Source: Methylopila jiangsuensis
GTDB taxonomy: Bacteria; Pseudomonadota; Alphaproteobacteria; Rhizobiales; Methylopilaceae
Direction: 5' to 3'
NCBI RefSeq assembly: GCF_027922305.1
Contig: NZ_BSFK01000016.1
Location: forward strand, 62,001 to 126,000
DNA: 64,000 nucleotides
Positions 36,567-45,804 of the stretch are shown here, piece by piece (position 1 is the stretch's first letter; each line of letters opens with the position of its first letter). The translations under genes and the position numbers were made by a program. The notes under the pieces were generated by a model, which searched no databases, was not told the DNA's origin, and saw nothing but the letters and a program-made list of their open reading frames with translations.

Positions 36567-37406
36567 ATGGCCGACCGCCGCCTCACTCCCGCCCGCCCCG
36601 ACGTCGCCGCCGCCCATCTTCGGGGGCAGGTGGAGGCGTTACGGTTCGAAACCGGAGAACGCCGCCGCGTCGCCGTGGGCCATGCGCCGCTGCGCCGCGC
36701 GCCCCAGCCGGACGCCATGCTGGAGACCGAGGCGCTGTTCGGCGAGGAGGTCACGGTCTACGACGAACTGGACGGCTGGGCCTGGGTCCAGCTCGCGCTG
36801 GACTCCTATGTCGGCTACATGCCCTCCGCTGCGCTGAGCGCCGATCTCGGCCCCGGCGCCACCCATCGCGTGGCCGCGCTGCGCACGCTGCTGTTCCCGG
36901 CTCCCTCGTTCAAGGTTCCGCCCGTGGACGCGCTTTCCACCGGCGCGCGGGTCGGCGTCGTGAACGTGGACGGCCGCTTCGCCGCGCTCGACACCGGCGC
37001 ATTCGCCATCGCCCGCCATCTGGCGCCGCTTGACGCCGTCGAGGACGACGCGGCGGCGGTGGCCGAGCGCTTCGTCGGCGCGCCCTATCTCTGGGGCGGC
37101 CGCACCAGCCTCGGGCTCGACTGTTCCGGTCTGGTCCAGATCGCGCTCGCCGCCTGCGGGATCGCCGCGCCCCGGGACGCCGACCTGCAGGAGCGCGAGC
37201 TGGGCCGCCCGATCGCCCTCGACGAGGCTCGACGCGGCGACCTGTTGTTCTGGAAGGGCCATGTGGCCATGCTGAAAGACGAGCGCACGCTGTTGCACGC
37301 CAACGCCTTCCACATGGCGACCGCACTGGAGCCGCTGCACGAGGCGATCGCCCGGATCGCGCTCACCGACGGCCCCGTCACTTCGGTGCGCCGGCCGGCC
37401 GGCTGA
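36567..37406 (+). CDS. NlpC/P60 family cell-wall hydrolase (C40) with SH3-like domain
   Basis: 279 residues. An N-terminal bacterial SH3-type region (LFGEEVTVYDELDGWAWVQL, YVGYM) about 50-120 precedes the C40 peptidase domain (FVGAPYLWGGRTSLGLDCSG). The catalytic triad is probably Cys186 in GLDCSGLVQ, His232 in WKGHVAML and His244 in LLHANAFH. The family cleaves gamma-D-Glu-diamino acid bonds in peptidoglycan peptides. No signal peptide is seen, so export or a cytoplasmic recycling role is unclear. It starts 39 bases after the VTT protein gene. Confidence 0.92.
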   Translation: MADRRLTPARPDVAAAHLRGQVEALRFETGERRRVAVGHAPLRRAPQPDAMLETEALFGEEVTVYDELDGWAWVQLALDSYVGYMPSAALSADLGPGATHRVAALRTLLFPAPSFKVPPVDALSTGARVGVVNVDGRFAALDTGAFAIARHLAPLDAVEDDAAAVAERFVGAPYLWGGRTSLGLDCSGLVQIALAACGIAAPRDADLQERELGRPIALDEARRGDLLFWKGHVAMLKDERTLLHANAFHMATALEPLHEAIARIALTDGPVTSVRRPAG

Positions 37407-37582
37407 ACGCTTGCGCAAAACGGCTGCCCGCGCCGAAAAAACCGACCCTCACAAATGGCCGCTGACGGCGTTCGCGAAGGCGGCGCCTGTGATGGCCTGC
37501 GCGAAACGGCGCGGCCGCCTGCGGGGCTTCAGAGTCGCCTGGAAGGGCAGGGCGGTTTTCGCGAGGTTTTGACGCCGCGTGC

Positions 37583-38461
37583 TCAGCCCTTCAGGCGGCG
37601 GCACACCATGTCGAGCTGGTCGAGGCTGCGGTATCGGATCGACAGCTCTCCGCCCTCGCCCTTGGGGCTGATCGCGACCGCAAGGCCCAGCGCCTCGGAC
37701 AGCGCCTGCTCCAGCGCCGCGGTGTCGGCGTCTTTCTCCGGCTTCGGCTTGCGCAGGCCCTCGACGGACTTGATCTCCGGCGCGCGGGCCATGGCCTCCA
37801 CCTCGCGCACCGACAGACCCTTGGCCACCGCCTTGCGGGCGGCGGCGGAAGGGTCCGGCAGCGCCAGCAGCGCGCGGGCGTGGCCGGCGGAAAGCGCGCC
37901 CTCGGTCACCAGCTCCTTCACGTCGTCCGGCAGCTTGGTCAGCCGCATGGTGTTGGCGATGTGGCTTCGACTCTTGCCGATGACGCGGGCCAGATCCTCC
38001 TGCCGGTAGGCGAACTGGGCCATGAGCTGCTCGTAGCCCACCGCCTCCTCGATGGCGTTGAGGTCGGCGCGCTGGACGTTTTCGATGATGGCGATCTCGA
38101 GCGCCTCGCGCTCGGTGACGTCGAGCACCAGGATCGGCGCGTCGTGCACGCCCGCCTTCTGGGCCGCGCGCCAGCGCCGCTCGCCGGCGATGATCTCGAA
38201 CCGCTCCGCCTCGCCCGCCAGCCGGCGCACGATGATGGGCTGGATGACGCCCTTCTCGCGGATCGAGGCCGCGAGGTCGTCCAGATCGGTCTCCGCGAAG
38301 CGGCGGCGGGGGTTGGCGGCGGAAGGCTTCAGATGGGCGATGGGCGCGCGGCGCTGCCCGCGGGAGCGCTCCACCACCGCGGTCTCGTCGCCCACGTCGC
38401 CGATCAGGGCCGCAAGGCCGCGCCCGAGACGCGACCGCTGGGGCTCGTCCGCCATGCTCAT
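37583..38461 (-). CDS. parB: Chromosome partitioning protein ParB
   Basis: 292 residues. It begins with RLGRGLAALIGDVG. The ParB/Srx CTP-binding domain carries IRPNP-like NPRRRFAETDLDDLAASI, GVIQPIIVRRL and GERRWRAAQKAG. The helix-turn-helix region is SRSHIANTMRLTKLP with LSAGHARALLAL. The C-terminal dimerisation part ends LSIRYRSLDQLDMVCRRL. ParB binds parS and spreads to form the partition complex. Two perfect parS sites lie 1.5 and 3.5 kb away. It follows parA by 22 bases. Confidence 0.98.
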   Translation of the reverse strand: MSMADEPQRSRLGRGLAALIGDVGDETAVVERSRGQRRAPIAHLKPSAANPRRRFAETDLDDLAASIREKGVIQPIIVRRLAGEAERFEIIAGERRWRAAQKAGVHDAPILVLDVTEREALEIAIIENVQRADLNAIEEAVGYEQLMAQFAYRQEDLARVIGKSRSHIANTMRLTKLPDDVKELVTEGALSAGHARALLALPDPSAAARKAVAKGLSVREVEAMARAPEIKSVEGLRKPKPEKDADTAALEQALSEALGLAVAISPKGEGGELSIRYRSLDQLDMVCRRLKG

Positions 38462-38483
38462 GTCTCCAAAACCAACGGCGGCG

Positions 38484-39311
38484 TCAGGCCGCCCGCAGCG
38501 CGCGCTCGCGCTGGATCACCTCGGACGCCAGCCGAAGATAGGCCTGCGAGCCGGAGCACTTCAGATCGTACAGCAGCGCCGGCTTGCCGTAGGACGGCGC
38601 CTCCGACACCCGCACGTTGCGCGGGATCATGGTGTCGTAGACCTTCGGCCCCATGAACTGGCGCACGTCCGCCACCACCTGGTTGGACAGGTTGTTGCGC
38701 GGGTCGAACATGGTCAGCACCACGCCATGGATGGTGAGGTGCGGGTTCAGGGCGCCGCGCACCTGCTCCACGGTCTTGAGCAGCTGGCTCAGGCCCTCCA
38801 GCGCGAAGAACTCGCACTGCAGCGGCACCACGATGGAATCCGCCGCCGCCATGGCGTTGATGGTGAGCAGGTTGAGCGAAGGGGGGCAATCCACCAGCAC
38901 ATAGGTGTAGGCCCGGCCGCCCACCTTGGCGTCGTGCAGCGCGGCGATGGCGTCGCGCAGCCGCAGCGCGCGGTCCTTCTCGGACGCGATCTCCAGCTCC
39001 ACGCCCAGCAGGTCCATGGTGGAGGGCGCCAGATGCAGCCGTGGCACGGCGGTCTCATGGATGGTCTCCGCCAGCGTCGCTTCGCCCACCAGCACGTCGT
39101 AGGTGGAGATGCGCCGCGCCCGGCGATCGACTCCGAGCCCGGTGGAGGCGTTGCCCTGGGGGTCGAGGTCGATGATCAGCACCGTCTCGCCGATGGCGGC
39201 GAGCGCGGTGCCGAGATTGATGGCGGTCGTGGTCTTGCCGACGCCGCCCTTCTGGTTGGCGAGGGTGAGCACCCGAGGGCGCGCGCCTTCAGGAAAAGCG
39301 GAGGACAGCAT
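38484..39311 (-). CDS. parA: Chromosome partitioning ATPase ParA
   Basis: 275 residues. The deviant Walker A is ANQKGGVGKTTTAINLGTAL near residue 20, with DLDPQGNASTGLG and DCPPSLNLLTINAM following, as in chromosomal ParA/Soj proteins. ParA moves ParB-parS complexes by nucleotide-dependent DNA binding. It lies between rsmG (38-base gap) and parB, the conserved origin-proximal order in alphaproteobacteria. Confidence 0.98.
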   Translation of the reverse strand: MLSSAFPEGARPRVLTLANQKGGVGKTTTAINLGTALAAIGETVLIIDLDPQGNASTGLGVDRRARRISTYDVLVGEATLAETIHETAVPRLHLAPSTMDLLGVELEIASEKDRALRLRDAIAALHDAKVGGRAYTYVLVDCPPSLNLLTINAMAAADSIVVPLQCEFFALEGLSQLLKTVEQVRGALNPHLTIHGVVLTMFDPRNNLSNQVVADVRQFMGPKVYDTMIPRNVRVSEAPSYGKPALLYDLKCSGSQAYLRLASEVIQRERALRAA

Positions 39312-39349
39312 GGGCGGAAGCTCCAGCGCGCGAACGGGCGCGAAAACGG

Positions 39350-40009
39350 TCAGCCGAAGCGTTTATCGGACAATCCCTCCACACGAATGACGCTGGCGGC
39401 AGGGTCGGTCCGGCTCGCATGAAACGATGCGTTAATGTTCCAGGATTCCTGCGCTTCGGTCAATTCATCGGCCGCCTTCTCGCCCTTGGGAAACAGGCCG
39501 ACCGCCCCGGTTTTCAACAGCGGCGCCGCGAGGCGCAGCAGGTCCGACAGCGAGGCCAGCGCGCGGGCGCTCACCACGTCCGCGTGGGGGATGGCGGAGC
39601 CCAGCGCCGCCTCCGCCCGCACGCCGTGCACCGCCACCGTCAACCCCATGGCGCGGGCGGCCTCGCGCAGGAAGGCGGCCTTTTTCAGATTGCTCTCGAC
39701 CAGATGCACCTCCGTGCGGCCGGCGAGCAGCGCCGCCACCACCAGCCCCGGAAAACCGGCGCCGGCGCCGATGTCCACCCAGACTTCGGCGTCCGCCGGC
39801 GCCAGATTCACAAGTTGGGCGCTGTCCGCCACATGACGGGTCCAGACCTGCGCCAGGGTGGTGGGGGCGACGAGGTTGGTCGTGGCCTGCCAGCGGTCCA
39901 GCGTGGCCACCAGCGCGTCCAGCCTGGCCCATGTTTCACGTGAAACATGCATCAGCCGCTCGGCCGCCGCGCGGTCGGCGGCGCGGTTCGCCGGATCGAA
40001 ACCCGCCAT
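39350..40009 (-). CDS. rsmG: 16S rRNA (guanine(527)-N7)-methyltransferase RsmG
   Basis: 219 residues. The SAM-binding motif is VWVDIGAGAGFPGLVVAALL, followed by VHLVESNLKKAAFLREAARA. RsmG methylates G527 of 16S rRNA. The codons for HVSRETW near residue 21 are formed by a perfect parS site at 39932-39947, so the coding sequence doubles as a partition site. It sits 16 bases after mnmG. Confidence 0.97.
   Translation of the reverse strand: MAGFDPANRAADRAAAERLMHVSRETWARLDALVATLDRWQATTNLVAPTTLAQVWTRHVADSAQLVNLAPADAEVWVDIGAGAGFPGLVVAALLAGRTEVHLVESNLKKAAFLREAARAMGLTVAVHGVRAEAALGSAIPHADVVSARALASLSDLLRLAAPLLKTGAVGLFPKGEKAADELTEAQESWNINASFHASRTDPAASVIRVEGLSDKRFG
39932..39947. promoter_or_regulatory. 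parS site 1 (inside rsmG)
   Basis: TGTTTCACGTGAAACA, an exact copy of the 16-base palindromic ParB-binding consensus, located within the 5' part of rsmG. Confidence 0.95.
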
Positions 40010-40025
40010 GCGTTGGTTCTCCGGT

Positions 40026-41888
<1,863 letters not shown>

Positions 41889-41962
41889 GTCGCTCGTTCC
41901 GTCTGTTCAGAAGTCAGCGTCCTGAATAGCGGAGCGGCCTCCGTCCCGCAACGCGCCGCCCG

Positions 41963-41978
41963 TGTTTCACGTGAAACA
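41963..41978. promoter_or_regulatory. parS site 2 (mnmE-mnmG intergenic)
   Basis: TGTTTCACGTGAAACA, identical to the site at 39932, in the 108-base gap between mnmE and mnmG. Confidence 0.96.
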
Positions 41979-41996
41979 TGGAGCGCCGAGCCTGAC

Positions 41997-43358
41997 TCAT
42001 TTGCCGATGCAGAAGGAGGAGAACAGCCGGTCCAGCACGTCCTCCACATCCACGCCGCCGACGATGCGGCCAATGGCGCCGGCGGCCCGGCGCAGCAGCT
42101 CCGCCAGCACCTCGTCGGGCAGATGCGCCCAGCGCCCGAGCGCGGCGTCCAGATCGTCGAGCGCGGCGGCGACCACCTCCCGATGGCGGGCGCGGGTCAG
42201 GCCCGCATGCTCGGTCCCGCCAAGCCCATCCTGCACAGCCTCGGTGAGCGCGGCCAGCAGGGCGTCGAGCCCCGCGCCGGTGCGTGTCGAAAGCGCGAGA
42301 TCGGCGTCCGCAGGCGCCGGCGCCAGATCGGTCTTGCTGGCGATCCGCCACAGCGCCCCGCCGCTTTCGGGCGCGGATTCGTCCTCGTCGGGGGCGGAGG
42401 CGTCGCGCAGCCACAGGGTCAGGTCGGCCTCGGCCGCGCGGCGTCTCGCCCGGCGCACGCCCTCGCGTTCCACGGCGTCCTCCGCCTCGCGCAGACCCGC
42501 GGTGTCGGCGAGCACGACCGGATAACCGCCGAGATCGAGCCGCGCCTCCAGCACGTCGCGGGTGGTTCCGGGCGTGTCGGCGACGATCGCGACGTCCTCC
42601 CGGAGCAGCGAGTTCAGGAGCGAGGACTTGCCGGCGTTGGGGCGGCCGACGATCGCCACATGGAAGCCATCGCGCAGCCGCTCGGCGCGCTGGTCGGCAA
42701 GCGCCGCGCGCAGGTCCTCGGCCAGAGCCGCCACGGGGCCGTAGCTTTGAGCGCGAGCCTCGGCCGGCACGTCGTCCTCGTCCACGAAGTCGATCCCGGC
42801 CTCGATCAGCGCCATGGCGCCGATCATCCGGTCCCGCCACTGCTGCGCCCGGGCGGAGAGCGCGCCCTCGCTCTGGCGCAGCGCCTGCCGACGCTGGCCT
42901 TCGGTCTCGGCGTCGATCAGATCGGCGAGGCCCTCCGCCTCCGCCAGATCGAGCCGGCCGGCGAGAAAGGCCCGACGGGCGAACTCGCCGGGCTCCGCTG
43001 CGCGAACGCCGGGCAAGGAGAGCGCGGCGTCCAGCACGGCGGCGACCACGGCGCGGCCGCCATGGATATGGAGTTCGGCGCAGTCCTCGCCGGTGGGGCT
43101 GCCCGGCCCAGGCAGCCACAGCGCGAGCCCCCGGTCCAGCGTCTCACCGTCGCGCGGATCACGGATGCGGCGGAGCGAGGCGCGCCTCGGCGCAGGGCGT
43201 GCGCCCGCCAGCGCATCGAGCGCCGCGCCGGTTTCCGGGCCAGACAGCCGGATCACGGCGATCGCCGCCCGGCCGGGCGCGGTGGAGACGGCGACGATGC
43301 TGTCGCGCCGAAGCGCGGCGTTGAAGGCGGACGGGGAGGGGGCGCCGGCGTCGGTCAT
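41997..43358 (-). CDS. mnmE: tRNA modification GTPase MnmE (TrmE)
   Basis: 453 residues from the ATG at 43358; a GTG five codons upstream is possible. The N-domain binds formyl-THF (SIVAVSTAPGRAAIAVIRLSG). The G domain has GRPNAGKSSLLNSLL, the G2 loop in DTPGTTRDVLEARL and DTAGLRE. The invariant C-terminal FCIGK with its cysteine ends the protein. MnmE partners MnmG in wobble uridine modification using a C1-loaded folate. It is the most upstream gene of the mnmE-mnmG-rsmG-parAB run. Confidence 0.98.
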   Translation of the reverse strand: MTDAGAPSPSAFNAALRRDSIVAVSTAPGRAAIAVIRLSGPETGAALDALAGARPAPRRASLRRIRDPRDGETLDRGLALWLPGPGSPTGEDCAELHIHGGRAVVAAVLDAALSLPGVRAAEPGEFARRAFLAGRLDLAEAEGLADLIDAETEGQRRQALRQSEGALSARAQQWRDRMIGAMALIEAGIDFVDEDDVPAEARAQSYGPVAALAEDLRAALADQRAERLRDGFHVAIVGRPNAGKSSLLNSLLREDVAIVADTPGTTRDVLEARLDLGGYPVVLADTAGLREAEDAVEREGVRRARRRAAEADLTLWLRDASAPDEDESAPESGGALWRIASKTDLAPAPADADLALSTRTGAGLDALLAALTEAVQDGLGGTEHAGLTRARHREVVAAALDDLDAALGRWAHLPDEVLAELLRRAAGAIGRIVGGVDVEDVLDRLFSSFCIGK

Positions 43359-43430
43359 GGGGCTCGGCCTCACGCAGGGTCTGGGCTACGCGGTGATGGA
43401 CGAGCGGCGCGGCGCGATCAAGCCGCGCTG

Positions 43431-43462
43431 AAACGCGAAACGCCCGGCGCGTGGCCGGGCGT
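43431..43462 (-). terminator. Terminator-like hairpin after panD
   Basis: ACGCCCGGC pairs with GCCGGGCGT (43440-43462). On the minus strand it is followed by TTTCGCGTTT. It lies about 30 bases after the panD stop and probably ends the ccr-panD transcript. Confidence 0.7.
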
Positions 43463-43491
43463 CGATCACGGGCGGAGCAGGGGGATAGGGA

Positions 43492-43941
43492 TCAGCCGCC
43501 GACGAGGCTGCTGACGTCGAGCGGCGCGCCGGCGTCGGTTTCGATCGCCATGTCGAACTCGCCCCGGGCGTTGCGGAACACCCGGTAGACGATGCGCTCG
43601 TCGATTTCGTTGCCGTCCTTGAAGGTGAGCACCTTCGGGCTCAGCGCGGCGATGTCGTCGAACGCGCCCCATTCGGAGGAGGCGATGATGACCTCGTCGC
43701 CCACCTGGCAGGTGCGCGCCGCGGCCCCGTTCAGGATGCAGCAGCGGGAGCCCGCTTCGCCGTAAAGAACGTAAGTGGCGATGCGGGCGCCGGAGTTCTT
43801 GTTCCAGATCTCCACGAATTCGAGCGGCTCCAGCCCCGCCTCGCGGCAGAGTTCGGCGTCGATGGTGATCGAGCCGTGGTAGTTGAGATCCGCGCCAGTG
43901 ACGCGGATCCCATGGAGCTTCGCCCGAACGTAGCGTTGCAT
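43492..43941 (-). CDS. panD: Aspartate 1-decarboxylase (pyruvoyl-type) PanD
   Basis: 149 residues, about 20 longer than the E. coli enzyme owing to a C-terminal extension ([20 protein letters not shown]). The self-processing Gly-Ser site is G23-S24 in [10 protein letters not shown], with K8 in RAKLHGI and the [13 protein letters not shown] and [16 protein letters not shown] segments. The histidine before GS, where many PanD have glutamate, marks a divergent subgroup. It makes beta-alanine for pantothenate and CoA. It begins 12 bases after ccr, so the two are very probably co-transcribed. Confidence 0.9.
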   Translation of the reverse strand: MQRYVRAKLHGIRVTGADLNYHGSITIDAELCREAGLEPLEFVEIWNKNSGARIATYVLYGEAGSRCCILNGAAARTCQVGDEVIIASSEWGAFDDIAALSPKVLTFKDGNEIDERIVYRVFRNARGEFDMAIETDAGAPLDVSSLVGG

Positions 43942-43953
43942 CGGCTGTCCTTG

Positions 43954-45240
43954 TTACGCGGGGACCGTGGCCTTGGCCGGCACGGTTCCGCCGGCGCGCA
44001 CCTCGTCCACGGTGCGCAGGCCGGGGCGCTGCGCGTTGACCAGAACCGCCATATTGCCCGGAGCGTGCTGGTTCTTCCACATCTTGGTGTGCGCCTGCGG
44101 GATTTCCGCCCAGCTGAACACCTCCGACATGCAGGGGTCCACCCGGCCGTCGAGCACGAACTTGTTGGCGGCCGAGGCCTGCTTCAGATGGGCGAAGTGC
44201 GAGCCCTGGATGCGCTTCTGCCGCATCCAGACGTAGCGCGCGTCGAAGGTGATGTTGAAGCCGGTGGTGCCGGCGCAGAACACCACCATGCCGCCGCGCT
44301 TCACCACCAGGCAGGACACCGGGAAGGTGGCCTCGCCCGGATGCTCGAACACCATGTCCACGTCGACGCCCTTGCCGGTGATGTCCCAGATCGCCTTGCC
44401 GAAGGCGCGGGCGCTTTTCACCCACGTGTTGTACTCGGGGCTGTTGACCTTGGGCATCTGGCCCCAGCAGTCGAAGTCCTTGCGGTTGATGACGCCCTTG
44501 GCGCCGAGGCTCATCACATAGTCGCGCTTCGACTCGTCGGAGATCACGCCGATGGCGTTGGCGCCCGACTGTTTGATGAGCTGCACGGCGAACACGCCGA
44601 GGCCGCCCGAGGCGCCCCAGACCAGCACGTTGTCGGACGGCTTCAGCGCGTGCGGCGCGTGGCCGAACAGCATGCGGTAGGCGGTGGCCAGCGTCAGCGT
44701 GTAGCAGGCGGCCTCCTCCCAGGTCAGGTGCTTCGGCCGCTCCATGAGCTGGCGCGACTGCACCCGGCAGAACTGGGCGAAGGAGCCGTCCGGCGTTTCG
44801 TAGCCCCAGATGCGCTGGCTGGAGGAGAACATCGGATCGCCGCCGTTGCACTCCTCGTCGTCGCCGTCGTCCTGGTTGCAGTGGATGATGACCTCGTCGC
44901 CAACCTTCCAGCGGGTGACCTTGCGGCCCACCGCCCAGACGACGCCCGAGGCGTCCGAACCGCCGATGTGGATCGGGATCTTGTGCGCGTCGATGGGCGA
45001 GATCGGCTCGCCGAGCGAGGCCCAGACGTGGTTGTAATTCACGCCCGCGGCCATGACGTAGACCAGCACCTCGTCGTCGCCGATCTCCCAGGTGGGGACC
45101 ACCTCGACCTCGTTGGCGCTTTCCGGCGGCCCGTGGCGCTCCTTGCGCACCACCCAGGCGTACATGTTGGCGGGCACATGGCCGAGCGGCGGGATCTCGC
45201 CGAGTTCGTAGAGGTCTTTGCGTTCTTCCGTCGAAGCCAT
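43954..45240 (-). CDS. ccr: Crotonyl-CoA carboxylase/reductase
   Basis: 428 residues, the usual length. Motifs: DLYELGEIPPLGHVPANMYA at the start, PIHIGGSDASGVVWAVG, EAACYTLTLATAYRMLFGHA, the NADPH site VLVWGASGGLGVFAVQLI, and the long insertions typical of Ccr within the medium-chain reductases. It converts crotonyl-CoA, CO2 and NADPH to ethylmalonyl-CoA, the defining step of the ethylmalonyl-CoA pathway that regenerates glyoxylate in organisms lacking isocitrate lyase. It is followed by panD; ecm lies 0.6 kb away divergently. Confidence 0.97.
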   Translation of the reverse strand: MASTEERKDLYELGEIPPLGHVPANMYAWVVRKERHGPPESANEVEVVPTWEIGDDEVLVYVMAAGVNYNHVWASLGEPISPIDAHKIPIHIGGSDASGVVWAVGRKVTRWKVGDEVIIHCNQDDGDDEECNGGDPMFSSSQRIWGYETPDGSFAQFCRVQSRQLMERPKHLTWEEAACYTLTLATAYRMLFGHAPHALKPSDNVLVWGASGGLGVFAVQLIKQSGANAIGVISDESKRDYVMSLGAKGVINRKDFDCWGQMPKVNSPEYNTWVKSARAFGKAIWDITGKGVDVDMVFEHPGEATFPVSCLVVKRGGMVVFCAGTTGFNITFDARYVWMRQKRIQGSHFAHLKQASAANKFVLDGRVDPCMSEVFSWAEIPQAHTKMWKNQHAPGNMAVLVNAQRPGLRTVDEVRAGGTVPAKATVPA

Positions 45241-45436
45241 GGCGGGCGCACCCTCGCGATAGGGAAAAAGTGGCGTTTGGTCGCGGCACTATGACGGGGC
45301 CGCTCACCGGCGCAATGCGACGATGGCCTCATGCTGCGGCGCGAGATGGCCGGAACCAAGTCGCGCTCCATCTTTGGTCCCATGGGCGCTGCGGCGCGGG
45401 AAACGGTCCCGCGCGGCGCCCCTCGGAGGGCTCCGC

Positions 45437-45700
45437 ATGGAAGTGTTCGCCGGTTACGGCATTCTCGCCATCCTCATCATCGGCGGCGTCGCCGGCTGGC
45501 TCGCGGGGCTGGTCGTCCGCGGCTACGGCCTCGGCGTCCTCGGCAACATCGTGGTCGGCATCCTCGGCGCGGTGATCGGCGCCTGGCTGCTGGCGCAGCT
45601 CGGCATCTTCGTCGGCCCCGGCGTGCTCGGCCAGATCATCGGCGCCACCATCGGCGCCATCGTGCTGCTGCTGATCATCGGTCTGTTTCGACGAGCGTGA
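45437..45700 (+). CDS. GlsB/YeaQ/YmgE family small membrane protein
   Basis: 87 residues from the ATG at 45437 with GGAGGG 7 bases upstream; upstream in-frame codons have no support. Three hydrophobic helices rich in Gly and Ile are visible: ILAILIIGGVAGWLAGLVVRG, the NIVVGILGAVIGAWLL segment and IIGATIGAIVLLLIIGLF. The family (transglycosylase-associated protein) is stress-inducible and of unknown mechanism. It sits between divergent ccr and co-directional ecm. Confidence 0.9.
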   Translation: MEVFAGYGILAILIIGGVAGWLAGLVVRGYGLGVLGNIVVGILGAVIGAWLLAQLGIFVGPGVLGQIIGATIGAIVLLLIIGLFRRA

Positions 45701-45759
45701 GGGTTAGAACCCCTCGACGATCGGCTCATTGCGGCGCAGCATCGGTGGGTTAAACACTG

Positions 45760-45786
45760 GCGCGGGCGGAGTACGCCGCCCGCGTT
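45760..45786 (+). terminator. Hairpin between the GlsB-like gene and ecm
   Basis: CGCGGGCGG and CCGCCCGCG pair around a 6-base loop, followed by TTT, only about 20 bases before the ecm start. It could end the small-gene transcript or lie in the ecm leader. Confidence 0.4.
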
Positions 45787-45804
45787 TGCGCGAGGCGATC
45801 TGAC

